In this document: piece by piece, positions 7,313-15,618 of the stretch
Layout: each line of letters begins with the position of its first letter
How positions within the stretch are numbered: position 1 is the first letter of the stretch
From: Nonomuraea angiospora
Lineage (GTDB): Bacteria > Actinomycetota > Actinomycetes > Streptosporangiales > Streptosporangiaceae
DNA: 64,000 nt
NCBI RefSeq assembly: GCF_014873145.1
Contig: NZ_JADBEK010000001.1
Coordinates: 10,478,001 to 10,542,000 of the forward strand
Direction: 5' to 3'
Translations under genes and position numbers: made by a program
Notes under the pieces: model-generated
The model's input: only the letters and a program-made list of their open reading frames with translations
Databases searched by the model: none
Told to the model about the DNA's origin: nothing

Positions 7313-8455
7313 ATGGGCAGTCCCGTGGACGCGCGGGCGGAGAACGCCTGGTTGCCGTCCTACCCCTTCTGGGACGCGTACTTCGCGATCGTGCTGATCG
7401 CGACCATCATCACCATCGTGGTGGACGACGGGGCGCCGGTCGCCGTCATCCTGCTGCTCCTGATCACCGTCTCGTACGCGCTGTGGGGCCGCAAGGCCGT
7501 ACGGGCGCCGGTCGCCCCCACCAAGGAGGGCTGGTGGCACGCCGCCGCGATGATCGTCCTGTTCACCGCGGCCGACCTGCTCGCGCCGCAGTCCGCCGTC
7601 GCGCTGTCGGCGCTGATCCCCATGGCGTTCATGGCGCTGCGGCGGGCGCGGGCCGTGGCCGTGACGGTTGCCATGTTCACCGGGCCCGCGATCCAGCTCA
7701 TGGCCGAGAACGGCTCGCACCCGCTGCTGATCGCGGTGGCGATCGTGCTCGGGCTGTCGGCCAGCACGCTGCTGGGGGTGTTCATCGACCGGCTCGGGCG
7801 GCAGAACACCGAGCGGGCCCGGCTGATCGCGGAGCTCGACCGCACCCGGGAGGAGCTGGCCGAGGTGAGCACGGAGGCCGGGATGCTGGCCGAACGCGAG
7901 CGGCTGGCCGGTGACATCCACGACACGCTGGCCCAGGGGTTCGCGAGCATCGTGATGCTGCTGCAGGCCGCGGGGGACGGACACGACCCGTACGTGCGGC
8001 GCGCCATGGAGACGGCCAAGGACAACCTGTCCGAGACCCGCGCGCTCATCGCCGCCCTGGCGCCGCCCGCGCTGGAGGGCGCCTCGCTGGAGGAGGCGCT
8101 GGGGCGGCTGGCCAAGAGGTTCGAGCTGCCCGTGGAGGTGAGCGTCGCCGGGGCCGCCGACGTGCCCGCCCTCGTGGCGGAGGCGCTGGTGCGGGCCGCC
8201 CAGGAAGGGCTGGCCAACGTACGCAAGCACGCCCGCGCCCGCTCCGTACGGCTGGCCCTCGAACACGTGCCGGGCCCGGCCGTACGGATGTCGATCGCCG
8301 ACGACGGGTGCGGCTTCCACCCCTCAACCGGCGGCGACGGGTACGGCCTGCGCGTGATGCGCAACCGGGTGACCCGGCTCGGCGGCACCGTCCGGATCAC
8401 CGGCTCGCCCGGCCAGGGGACCACGCTCGCGGTGGAGCTGCCGTGCTCAGGGTGA
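7313..8455 (+). CDS. NarL/DesK-type sensor histidine kinase
   Basis: 380 aa from ATG at 7313; a second in-frame ATG at 7304 is possible. About five hydrophobic membrane segments occupy residues 22-158, with little extracellular sequence. A coiled linker (about 163-195) and the HisKA_3 box ERERLAGDIHDTLAQGF follow, with the phospho-accepting His203. The HATPase_c domain shows the N box (AQEGLANVRKHA), DDGCGF and GYGLRVMRNRV. The signal is unknown; the lack of a sensor loop suggests it monitors the membrane or an intramembrane ligand. The coding region overlaps the cognate regulator. Confidence 0.93.
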   Translation: MGSPVDARAENAWLPSYPFWDAYFAIVLIATIITIVVDDGAPVAVILLLLITVSYALWGRKAVRAPVAPTKEGWWHAAAMIVLFTAADLLAPQSAVALSALIPMAFMALRRARAVAVTVAMFTGPAIQLMAENGSHPLLIAVAIVLGLSASTLLGVFIDRLGRQNTERARLIAELDRTREELAEVSTEAGMLAERERLAGDIHDTLAQGFASIVMLLQAAGDGHDPYVRRAMETAKDNLSETRALIAALAPPALEGASLEEALGRLAKRFELPVEVSVAGAADVPALVAEALVRAAQEGLANVRKHARARSVRLALEHVPGPAVRMSIADDGCGFHPSTGGDGYGLRVMRNRVTRLGGTVRITGSPGQGTTLAVELPCSG

Positions 8456-9057
8456 TGATCGTCGACGACCACCCGATCGTCCGCGAGGGGCTGCGCGGGA
8501 TGCTGCTGGCCGAGCCGGACCTGGAGGTGGTCGGCGAGGCCGGCTCGGGGGACGAGGCCGTGGTCGTCGTGCCCCTGCTGCGGCCCGACGTGATCCTCAT
8601 GGACCTGCGCATGCCGGGCGGGGACGGCGTCAGCGCGATCGAACGGCTGGGGCCCGGCCACCGGGTCATCGTGCTGACGACGTACGAGGACGACGGGGAG
8701 ATCCTGCGGGCCGTCTCCGCGGGTGCGGCCGGATACCTGCTGAAGGACGTGTCGCGGGCGGACCTGGCGTCGGCCGTGCGGGCGGCGGCCGGCGGCCGGA
8801 CGGTGCTCTCGCCCTCGGTCGCGGCGCGGCTGGCCGGGCGGCGGCCCGCCGCGCCGGTGCTGTCGGAGCGGGAGCGGGAGGTCCTGGAGCTGGTGGCCCA
8901 GGGGCTCACGAACGGGGAGATCGGCAGGCGGCTGTTCATCGGGGAGGCGACGGTCAAGACGTACCTGCTGCGGGTGTTCGGCAAGCTGGGCGTCTCCGAC
9001 CGCACCTCGGCCGTCCTGGCCGCGCTGGACCTCGGCCTCGTCCACCGCCGCCCCTGA
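8443..9057 (+). CDS. NarL/LuxR-family response regulator
   Basis: 204 aa from GTG at 8443, chosen because GGAG lies about 6 nt upstream; GTG 8452 or ATG 8455 are alternatives. The receiver domain starts LRVMIVDDHP, with phospho-acceptor Asp54 in ILMDLRMPGGDG. The C-terminal LuxR helix-turn-helix is LSEREREVLELVAQGLTNGE...ATVKTYLLRVFGKL. It overlaps the kinase gene by 13 nt, so the pair is a coupled two-component system. The likely binding sites are the GGACA dyads upstream of the kinase. Confidence 0.94.
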   Translation: MLRVMIVDDHPIVREGLRGMLLAEPDLEVVGEAGSGDEAVVVVPLLRPDVILMDLRMPGGDGVSAIERLGPGHRVIVLTTYEDDGEILRAVSAGAAGYLLKDVSRADLASAVRAAAGGRTVLSPSVAARLAGRRPAAPVLSEREREVLELVAQGLTNGEIGRRLFIGEATVKTYLLRVFGKLGVSDRTSAVLAALDLGLVHRRP

Positions 9058-9103
9058 CCCGCCCGAGGGCGAAGGCGAGGGGAATGGGCCGTCAGAGGGC
9101 GTT

Positions 9104-9142
9104 CCTGAAGGGCTCTTCGGGTGTCTTAAGCCCCGCTTCAGG
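9104..9142. terminator. hairpin between the two-component system and the secreted-protein gene
   Basis: CCTGAAG+GGCT (9104-9114) pairs with AGCC (9129-9132) and CTTCAGG (9136-9142) around a 14-nt loop, with a small bulge. It can end the regulator transcript or form part of the 5' leader of the next gene. Confidence 0.5.
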
Positions 9143-9193
9143 TGCGTCGCGCCACCCTCGGGCTGTCTCATCGACTCGGGGAAGGAGACCCCA

Positions 9194-9598
9194 ATGTTCA
9201 AGCGACGCGCCGCCGTCATCCTCACCGCCGCCACCCTCGGGCTGGCCGGCATGGCCGGGTCCGCGCTGGCCGACGACGGTCCGATCGAGGTGCGGGGCGA
9301 AGGGCTGGTCAGGGTACACGGCGAGCCGGACCTCCCGGCCGGACCGCTCACGTGCTGGCTGACCGACGGCAAGGTCGTCAAGTTCTCCAAGGCCAGGGTG
9401 GCCGAGCTCGTGGATGAGGAGTACATCGAGCCGGCCCGGCCCGTGACCGTGGACGGCGTGACGACCGTGCCCGCGGACCGGCTGTCGATCAGCGTGCCGG
9501 CCGGGGAGCTGCCGCGCGAGGTCAAGGCCGGCAAGCGGTGGCACCGCAGCCGCGTCATCCACCTCACGTGCGTGTGGAGGGACCGCGCGGGCCGGTAG
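9194..9598 (+). CDS. small secreted protein of unknown function
   Basis: 134 aa with a clear Sec signal peptide: MFKRRAAVILTAATLGLAGM followed by AGSALA, with cleavage expected before DDGPIEV. The mature part (about 108 aa) has two cysteines (LTCWLTD near the middle and HLTCVW near the C-terminus) that could form a disulfide. A strong ribosome site, GAAGGAG, precedes the ATG. No domain recognised. It stands alone between the two-component genes and nos. Confidence 0.75.
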   Translation: MFKRRAAVILTAATLGLAGMAGSALADDGPIEVRGEGLVRVHGEPDLPAGPLTCWLTDGKVVKFSKARVAELVDEEYIEPARPVTVDGVTTVPADRLSISVPAGELPREVKAGKRWHRSRVIHLTCVWRDRAGR

Positions 9599-9877
9599 CC
9601 GCTGAACGCGCCCCGGAGCCTGCCGGAGATGTTGCCGGTGCAGTGCCGGTGCAGTGCCGGGGCAGCAACTGGCGCGGTGTCGGGAAGCGCCGGCGCGGTG
9701 CCGGGGCGCGTTCATTTCGTCGTTTGGCGGGACAAAGCTGGGAGTGGCTGGTAAGGATGGGTTACCGGTCCTGAGGGCCGGGAGCCGCGGGCAGGTCCAC
9801 GGGGGCGAGGAGAGGGCGCCGCCACCAGGACGTGTCGCCGACCCGGAATCGGCGGGGCGATCCGACGACGGAGAAGT
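9599..9877 (+). promoter_or_regulatory. 279-bp leader upstream of nos, with hairpin
   Basis: No gene is supported here. A short GCAGTGCCGGT direct repeat lies near 9640-9660. A stem-loop CGCCGA-(7 nt)-TCGGCG at 9836-9854 sits 15 nt before the nos ribosome site (GGAG near 9870), where it could affect translation. I could not match it to a known riboswitch. Confidence 0.35.
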
Positions 9878-11065
9878 GTGGATTGCCGCGTGCGTACCTG
9901 GATCACGAACCTGCGCCCCTTCGATGCACTGACCGTGCAGGCAGTGCTTGAGCGAACCACCGACCTCCGCGAGGCGGAGCGCTTCATCAGGCTCTTCCAC
10001 GCCGAGAACCCCCAGGCCGGAGGCCTGCAGGCCCGGCTGCGTGACGTCTCGAGAGACGTGGCCCGCCACGGGACCTACACGCACACGTACGAGGAGCTGG
10101 AGTTCGGCGCCCGGGTGGCCTGGCGCAACAGCAACCGGTGCATCGGGCGGCTCTACTGGCGCTCGCTGAAGGTGCGCGACCGCAGGCAGGTGAGCACGGC
10201 CGAGGGGGTCGCCCTGGAGTGCGTCGAGCATCTGCGGGTGGCCACCGGGAACGGCAGGATCAGGCCCACCGTGACCGTCCTGCCGCCCGACACGCCGGCG
10301 CTGCGCGGCCCCCGGATCCTGAACGACCAGCTCATCCGGTACGCGGGCCACCGCACCCAGGAGGGCCGCATCGTGGGGGACCGGCGCAACGCGGAGCTCA
10401 CCGACCTGGCCAAGGCGCTGGGCTGGCAGGGCAGGTCCGGCCGGTTCGACGTGCTGCCGCTGATCATCCAGCCGAGCCTGGGCGATCCGCTGCTGTGCAA
10501 CCTGCCGGGGGACGCCGTGCTGGAGGTGCCGCTGACGCATCCGGAATATCAGTGGTTCGAGGAGCTGGGCCTGCGCTGGCACGCCGTACCAGCTATTTCC
10601 GATATGTGCCTGGAGATCGGCGGCATCTGCTACCCGTGCGCGCCCTTCAACGGCTGGTACATGGGCACCGAGATCGGCGCCCGCAACTTCGCGGACGCCG
10701 ACAGGTACGACCAGCTCAAGGTCGTCGCGGAGCGGCTCGGGCTGGACACCTCGACCGAGCGGACCCTGTGGCGGGACCACGCGCTGGTGGAGCTGAACGT
10801 GGCGGTGCTGCACTCGTTCGAGCGGGCGGGGGTCACGATGACCGATCACCACACCGAGTCGCGCCGTTTCCTCACCCACCTGTCGCGCGAGGAGAAGGCC
10901 GGGCGCGTCTGCCCGGCGGACTGGTCGTGGATCGTGCCCCCGATGTCGGGCGGCGTCACCCCCGTCTTCCACCGCTACTACGACACCAGCGTCCTGAGCC
11001 CGGCCTTCGTCCATCACCGCCAGCCGCCGTCCTTGCCTTCTGCGCCTAGAACATGGTTCGGTTAG
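9878..11065 (+). CDS. nos: bacterial nitric oxide synthase oxygenase domain
   Basis: 395 aa from a GTG start preceded by GGAGAAGT. It aligns along its whole length with the oxygenase domain of nitric oxide synthases: the heme-thiolate motif WRNSNRCIGR with proximal Cys88, the substrate/heme pocket GGICYPCAPFNGWYMGTEIG with the arginine-binding Glu in TEIGARNF, and the conserved WIVPPMSGGVTPVFHRYYD near the C-terminus. As in other bacterial NOS, the reductase domain and the N-terminal zinc hook are absent, so it must take electrons from cellular reductases. It should oxidise L-arginine to citrulline and NO in the cytosol, or nitrate aromatic substrates as Streptomyces TxtD does. No biosynthetic cluster is adjacent, so a stress or signalling role is more likely. 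Confidence 0.96.
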   Translation: MDCRVRTWITNLRPFDALTVQAVLERTTDLREAERFIRLFHAENPQAGGLQARLRDVSRDVARHGTYTHTYEELEFGARVAWRNSNRCIGRLYWRSLKVRDRRQVSTAEGVALECVEHLRVATGNGRIRPTVTVLPPDTPALRGPRILNDQLIRYAGHRTQEGRIVGDRRNAELTDLAKALGWQGRSGRFDVLPLIIQPSLGDPLLCNLPGDAVLEVPLTHPEYQWFEELGLRWHAVPAISDMCLEIGGICYPCAPFNGWYMGTEIGARNFADADRYDQLKVVAERLGLDTSTERTLWRDHALVELNVAVLHSFERAGVTMTDHHTESRRFLTHLSREEKAGRVCPADWSWIVPPMSGGVTPVFHRYYDTSVLSPAFVHHRQPPSLPSAPRTWFG

Positions 11066-11068
11066 CGC

Positions 11069-11842
11069 ATGGCAGAACTCGTGCTCTCATCCCTCGACCA
11101 GGGCGTACTCACGCTGACCTTCAACCGTCCCGACACCCTCAACGCGTGGACGGACGCCCTGGGACGGCGCTACTTCGACCTGCTGGCGCAGGCCGAGAAG
11201 GACCCGGAGGTGCGGGCCGTCGTGGTCACGGGCGCGGGCAAGGGGTTCTGCTCGGGGGCGGACTTCGAGGCGCTGGCGGCGATCCGGAACGGCACCTACG
11301 ACCAGGAGCCCGACCCGCGGCCCAACACGTTCCCGACCACCGTCGGAAAGCCGATCATCGCGGCCGTCAACGGGGCCTGCGCGGGGCTGGGCATGGTGCA
11401 CGCGCTCGTCTGCGACCTCGTCTTCACGGCCGCGGACGCCAAGTGGACCACGGCGTTCCCGCGCCGGGGGCTGATCGCCGAGTACGGGCTGTCATGGGTG
11501 CTGCCCAGGCTGATCGGGCAGCAGCGGGCCATGGACGTCCTGCTGTCGGGGCGGGTGTTCACCGGGGCCGAGGCGTACGAGCTCGGGCTGGTCAACCGGG
11601 CGGTGACGGGGGAGGGCGTGCTCTCCGAGGCGCAGGCGTACGCCCGGGAGCTCGCGGCCTACAGCTCGCCGGCGTCGATGGCGGTGATCAAGCGGCAGGT
11701 GTGGCACGACTGGGACGCCACCCTGGAGGACTCCGCCGCGGCGGCCGTCCGGGAGATGGTCGCCTCCTTCGGCCGCCCCGACTTCGCGGAGGGCGTCGCC
11801 AGTTTCCTGGAGCGACGCCCGCCGAACTTCCCACCCCTGTAA
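11069..11842 (+). CDS. enoyl-CoA hydratase/isomerase family protein
   Basis: 257 aa crotonase fold. The oxyanion-hole segments are GKGFCSGADFEAL (about residues 52-64) and NGACAGLGMVHALVCD (about 104-119), and the acidic active-site region reads LIAEYGLSWVLPRLIG. A C-terminal helix carries the usual SPASMAVIKRQ. It should act on acyl-CoA thioesters (hydration or isomerisation); the substrate is not readable. It starts 3 nt after nos, probably on the same transcript, although no metabolic link with NO synthesis is known. It ends 5 nt from the convergent galactokinase gene. Confidence 0.9.
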   Translation: MAELVLSSLDQGVLTLTFNRPDTLNAWTDALGRRYFDLLAQAEKDPEVRAVVVTGAGKGFCSGADFEALAAIRNGTYDQEPDPRPNTFPTTVGKPIIAAVNGACAGLGMVHALVCDLVFTAADAKWTTAFPRRGLIAEYGLSWVLPRLIGQQRAMDVLLSGRVFTGAEAYELGLVNRAVTGEGVLSEAQAYARELAAYSSPASMAVIKRQVWHDWDATLEDSAAAAVREMVASFGRPDFAEGVASFLERRPPNFPPL

Positions 11843-11847
11843 ACAGC

Positions 11848-12960
11848 TCAGGCCAGGCGGTGGGCGCCGCGGGCCGGGGTGGTGGTCAGGAAGCGCGGAG
11901 CCTGGAAGCCGTGCTCCGCGTACGCGCCGGTCACCGACTCCTCGACACTGGCGAGGCGGTCCACCGGCACCAGGGCGATGGCGGAGCCGCCGAAGCCGCC
12001 GCCCGTCATCCGGGCGCCGCGCGCCCCGCCCTTGACGGCGGCCTCGACGGCGACGTCCAGCTCCGGCGAGGAGACCTCGTACTGGTCACGGAGCGACAGG
12101 TGCGAGGCGTTGAGGAGGGCGCCGATCTCGGCGACGGCGCCCGCGCGCAGCAGGCCGATGAGGGCCTCGACGCGGTGGTTCTCGGTGACGATGTGCATCG
12201 TGCGCTTGCGCTCGTCGCCCTGGAGCTGGTCGAGGGCCGCGGCCAGGTCCGTGACGTCGCGCAGGGCCGGGACGCCGAGCTTGCGGGCCGCGGACTCGCA
12301 CTCGGCGCGGCGCTTGGCGTACTCGCCGTCGGCGTGCTGGTGGTGGACCTGCGTGTCGATGATCAGCATGCTCAGCCCGTGGGCGGCCAGGTCGAGCGGG
12401 ATGTTGCGGGAGGCGAGCGAGCGGCAGTCGAGGAACAGCGCGTGGCCCTCCTGGCACAGCGCCGAGGCGGCCTGGTCCATGATGCCGCAGGGCATGCCGA
12501 CGAAGTCGTTCTCGGCCTTCTGGCTGAGCAGGGCGATCTCCATGGGCGTCAGGCCCAGGCCGTGCAGGTCGTTGAGCGCCGAGGCGACCGCCACCTCGAG
12601 GGCGGCGCTGGAGCTGAGGCCCGCTCCCTGCGGGACGTCGCCGTCGATCGCGATGTCCGCGCCCCGCACGCGCTCGCCCAGCATGGCGAAGACGCCGACG
12701 ACGTAGCGCGTCCAGCCCGCCGACTGGTCGTGGCTCGCAATGGTGACGGGCTCGCCGGGGGCCTGGAGGGAGAGGAGCCGGATGGTGTCGTCCGTACGCG
12801 GCGTGATCGCGGCCGTGACGCCCCACGGCACGGCGAACGGGAGGACGAAGCCGTCGTTGTAGTCGGTGTGCTCGCCGATCAGGTTGACCCGGCCGGGCGC
12901 ACGCCAGACGGTCTGGGGGGCCGCGCCGTAGGCGGCACGGAAAGCTTCAACAACGCGCAT
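11848..12960 (-). CDS. galK: galactokinase
   Basis: 370 aa from ATG at 12960 (MRVVEAFRAAYGAAPQTVWR), with GAGGAG upstream. GHMP kinase signatures are all present: the galactokinase signature GRVNLIGEHTDYNDG (galactose binding), the ATP loop GDVPQGAGLSSSAALEVA and the C-terminal GGARGARMTGGGFGGSAIAL. It phosphorylates galactose to galactose-1-phosphate in the Leloir pathway. galT and galE are not adjacent, so the gene is detached from a gal operon. It is divergent from the PLP enzyme gene, with 43 bp between the two starts. Confidence 0.96.
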   Translation of the reverse strand: MRVVEAFRAAYGAAPQTVWRAPGRVNLIGEHTDYNDGFVLPFAVPWGVTAAITPRTDDTIRLLSLQAPGEPVTIASHDQSAGWTRYVVGVFAMLGERVRGADIAIDGDVPQGAGLSSSAALEVAVASALNDLHGLGLTPMEIALLSQKAENDFVGMPCGIMDQAASALCQEGHALFLDCRSLASRNIPLDLAAHGLSMLIIDTQVHHQHADGEYAKRRAECESAARKLGVPALRDVTDLAAALDQLQGDERKRTMHIVTENHRVEALIGLLRAGAVAEIGALLNASHLSLRDQYEVSSPELDVAVEAAVKGGARGARMTGGGFGGSAIALVPVDRLASVEESVTGAYAEHGFQAPRFLTTTPARGAHRLA

Positions 12961-13003
12961 AATCGAACACTCCTCAACACAGGCTCGACCGTAGACTAGC
13001 GCC

Positions 13004-13804
13004 ATGGAAGAGCTCCTGGATCCCGGGCTCGGCCGGGTCCGGTTGTTCCTGATGAACGACGACAACAAACCCCGCAAACTCCGCTACAACCTGGGCCATT
13101 CCCGCCTGCTGACCTTCGGCGGGGCATACTCCAACCACATCAGGGCCGTGGCCGAGGCGGGGCGGCGGCACGGGATCGAGACCATCGGGGTCATCCGGGG
13201 CGAGGAGCACCTGCCGCTCAACCCCTCGCTCGCCCACGCCAGGGCGTGCGGGATGACCCTGACCTACCTCGACCGGGCCTCCTACCGGCTCAAGCACACC
13301 GAGGGCGTGCTGGCGGGGCTGCGGGCGCGCTGGGGCGACGACGTGGCGATCCTGCCCGAGGGCGGGAGCAACGCGGCCGCCGTGCGCGGGTGCGCCGAGC
13401 TGCCGGGGGAGATCTCCGCGGAGTACGACGTCATCTGCTGCCCGGTCGGCACCGGCGGGACGCTGGCCGGGATCTCGGCGGGGCTGCCGGAGGGGAAGCG
13501 GGCGATCGGGTTCGCGGTGCTGAAGGGGGCGGGCTTCCTCGCGGGCGAGGTGGCCAGGCTGCAGCGGGAGGCGTACGGGCGCACCTGGGCGAACTGGGAG
13601 CTCAACCTGGACTACCACTTCGGCGGCTACGCCAAGTCAACTCCCGCCTTGGACGCATTTATCGGGAAATATCGTGTCGAAGGCATCTATGTGGCCAAGA
13701 TGCTCTACGGGATCCTCGACCTCGCCCGGCAGGGCGCCTTCCCCGACGGCACCCGCATCGTCGCCGTGATCACCGGTCAGCCCTCCACGCCCGTCTCGGC
13801 GTGA
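13004..13804 (+). CDS. PLP-dependent ACC deaminase/D-cysteine desulfhydrase family protein, shortened N-terminus
   Basis: 266 aa, short for a family usually around 300-330 aa. The PLP lysine is probably Lys22 in DDNKPRKLRYN, followed by the typical LLTFGGAYSNHIRA serine segment and the phosphate loop CCPVGTGGTLAGIS. In relatives the lysine region reads like RDD-(about 8)-GNKxRKL. Here the DD is fused almost directly to NKPRKL, an apparent deletion of roughly 8-10 residues next to the cofactor lysine. It may remain a desulfhydrase or deaminase, or be altered. Its last 28 nt overlap the convergent membrane-protein gene. Confidence 0.8.
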   Translation: MEELLDPGLGRVRLFLMNDDNKPRKLRYNLGHSRLLTFGGAYSNHIRAVAEAGRRHGIETIGVIRGEEHLPLNPSLAHARACGMTLTYLDRASYRLKHTEGVLAGLRARWGDDVAILPEGGSNAAAVRGCAELPGEISAEYDVICCPVGTGGTLAGISAGLPEGKRAIGFAVLKGAGFLAGEVARLQREAYGRTWANWELNLDYHFGGYAKSTPALDAFIGKYRVEGIYVAKMLYGILDLARQGAFPDGTRIVAVITGQPSTPVSA

Positions 13805-14448
13805 GCGGCCCCCACCGGCTTCGACTCGGGTGACCCCCGCTGCCGCAGGTAGATCGAGAGCACCACCATCGACAGCACCGCGAGCAGCTCCGACTGCCAG
13901 TTCTGCAGGGTCCGGTCCCAGAACTCCGGCGCGGTCACGTACGACCACCACGAGAGCGGGTCGCGCAGGTCGCCGAGCCGATCCGAGTTGTACGCCGCCT
14001 GCCCCGTCACCGACTGCGCCAGCCACGACAGGACGAAGATGGCCCCCATCACCAGCCCCAGCGAGTTGCTGTAGACCCACAGCCTGGCCCCGCCGGCCCT
14101 AGCCCACCGGGGAGAGCGCGGCCCGGCATGCGCCCCGATCCCCTGCTCCTCGTCGGACTCCGTCCCCACCCGGTCCATCTCCTTGGACTCGGGCGACCCC
14201 TTCTGCACGAGCCAGACGGTCAGCATGATGTACAGCAGGAACTGCAGGTACTCCGACTGCCAGTTCTCCGAGACGTCCACCGCGAACGGCGACGACGTCA
14301 CGTACTGCGCGAACGAGACCGGCTGTGCCCCCTCGGCCCGCTGCACGTCGTTGTACTCCAGCAGCCCGGCCACGGCCTGGCCGCCCAGCGAGAGCAGGAA
14401 CATGACGAGGAACGCCAGCGCCAGCGAGTTCTCCCTGACCCACCTCAT
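13777..14448 (-). CDS. DUF6766-type membrane protein
   Basis: 223 aa with an internal duplication. Each half has a hydrophobic span (FLVMFLLSLGGQAVAG and LVMGAIFVLSWLAQSVTGQA), a loop with ENWQSEY or QNWQSEL, a second span, and a closing QKGSPESK or QRGSPESK. Four membrane helices are expected. This two-repeat pattern is what I know as DUF6766, whose function is unknown. It is coupled to the upstream 27-aa peptide (ATGA overlap) and, through it, to a lipoprotein gene. Its 3' end overlaps the convergent PLP-enzyme gene by 28 nt. Confidence 0.8.
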   Translation of the reverse strand: MRWVRENSLALAFLVMFLLSLGGQAVAGLLEYNDVQRAEGAQPVSFAQYVTSSPFAVDVSENWQSEYLQFLLYIMLTVWLVQKGSPESKEMDRVGTESDEEQGIGAHAGPRSPRWARAGGARLWVYSNSLGLVMGAIFVLSWLAQSVTGQAAYNSDRLGDLRDPLSWWSYVTAPEFWDRTLQNWQSELLAVLSMVVLSIYLRQRGSPESKPVGAAHAETGVEG

Positions 14449-14528
14449 AGCCGCGAGAGGCCCACGACGAAGAAGAACGCCAGGCCGACCACGATGATCA
14501 GCATGGTGAGCGTGAACATGACCCGCAT
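14445..14528 (-). CDS. 27-aa single-span membrane peptide
   Basis: The peptide begins MRVMFTLTMLIIVVGLAFFF and ends VVGLSRL, so almost all of it is one membrane helix. Its ATG overlaps the stop of the upstream lipoprotein gene (TGATG) and its TGA overlaps the start of the downstream DUF6766 gene (ATGA). Tight coupling on both sides, and a hydrophobic helix with a basic end, argue that it is a real gene. Function unknown; it may be a subunit or regulator of the DUF6766 protein. Confidence 0.6.
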   Translation of the reverse strand: MRVMFTLTMLIIVVGLAFFFVVGLSRL

Positions 14529-14908
14529 CAGTCCTCCACCTCGCAGTCGTAGGGGAGGTCGCGCACCGGCTCGCACCCGGCGGCCTTGACCCGCCAGCCG
14601 TCGGTGAAGCGGTGCAGGAAGAGCGTGTCGCCGGCCAGCCGCACCTGGGCGGCGTCTCCCCACACGCTGACCGAGGTGACGGCCCCGCCCGGCCCCAGCT
14701 TCGCCTCGCGCAGCGCCTCGGCGCAGGTCTGGCCGGGATCGGGGAGCTTCTCGGCGGTCTTGCGGGTGAGCATCGCGCACGCGGCGTCCTCGTGGTGCGC
14801 GGAGAGTGCCGCGTGGAAGCGCTCGGCCGCCCGCGCCGGGGCGGTCGTGTCAGGAGCGCAGCCCACGGCGACCAGCACGAGCGCCGGCCAGATGAGCAGG
14901 TTCCTCAT
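14528..14908 (-). CDS. small lipoprotein
   Basis: 126 aa. The signal peptide with lipobox (MRNLLIWPALVLVAVGC) predicts lipidation at Cys17. The mature part begins APDTTAPARAAERFHAALSA and has the NTF2-like-style layout of actinomycete lipoproteins: a helical N-terminus (AACAMLTRKTAEKL), then beta strands (AQVRLAGDTLFLHRFTDGWR) and a cysteine near the C-terminus. No enzyme motif. It is the first gene of the coupled lipoprotein/peptide/DUF6766 cassette, which together could form a membrane-associated complex. Confidence 0.75.
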   Translation of the reverse strand: MRNLLIWPALVLVAVGCAPDTTAPARAAERFHAALSAHHEDAACAMLTRKTAEKLPDPGQTCAEALREAKLGPGGAVTSVSVWGDAAQVRLAGDTLFLHRFTDGWRVKAAGCEPVRDLPYDCEVED

Positions 14909-14941
14909 AGACCTCCGCTACCCACGGATCATCCGCGCATG

Positions 14942-15490
14942 CTAGCCGCCGAGTTGGTCGAGGACCGGTGAGACCAGCGCGTTCAGCTCGCGGGTCAGCA
15001 CCACCACCGCCCGGTGCGCGCGCTGCTCGACCTCGTCGTGCGGCCCCTCGGGCTCGGCCGGCAGGTCGTCCAGGGGCACGGGCACCTCCAGGAGCAGCGA
15101 GGCCCGCAGGAACGGGTGCCGGGCCAGGTCCTGCTGGGACGGCTCGACGTACTGGCCGAAGGTCTCCTGCCAGCCCAGCCACCCCCGGTCGCGCCACCAG
15201 GCCCGCGAGCGGGTCAGCTCCTCGGGCAGCGGCGAGACGACCCTGACCCGCGCGTAGAGGGAGCCGTCCCAGGTGTTGCGGTGGCAGGTGGCGTCGAGCA
15301 CGCGCCGGTCCCACCGCACGTAGCCGGGGGTCAGCGCCGGCGGCGTGGCCAGCCGCCACGCGGCGCACGCGAACCTGACGGGGGCGATGTCGCCCCATTC
15401 AAACTCTTCGAGATTCTTGCGAACGTGTACGGCATAGCGCCCGTCACGGTCTCTGTCGAACTCTTGATCGATCCAGAACGCCTTGCCCAT
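14942..15490 (-). CDS. conserved hypothetical protein
   Basis: 182 aa from ATG at 15490 (MGKAFWIDQEFDRDRDGRYA). The frame extends upstream to 15619, but the sequence before this Met lacks protein-like composition. Soluble, tryptophan-rich middle (WWRDRGWLGWQETFGQYVEP), helical C-terminus. Not recognised as any enzyme. It is divergent from the TPR gene and separated by 33 bp from the lipoprotein gene. Confidence 0.65.
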   Translation of the reverse strand: MGKAFWIDQEFDRDRDGRYAVHVRKNLEEFEWGDIAPVRFACAAWRLATPPALTPGYVRWDRRVLDATCHRNTWDGSLYARVRVVSPLPEELTRSRAWWRDRGWLGWQETFGQYVEPSQQDLARHPFLRASLLLEVPVPLDDLPAEPEGPHDEVEQRAHRAVVVLTRELNALVSPVLDQLGG

Positions 15491-15618
15491 GAGGACTACG
15501 CTACGGCCTCCCCGCCCGGCCGGGGCTCCATGAGCACGCGCCATCTCCACAAATGGCCTGTGACAGACGTGACACATGTGTAGCTTTTTCACATTGTTGG
15601 ATGACTTTGGAGTGAGCA

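Noticed and set aside
9599..9877. c-di-AMP (ydaO) riboswitch upstream of nos
   Set aside because: The leader is long and structured, but I cannot find the conserved ydaO core sequences; only a simple hairpin is supported.
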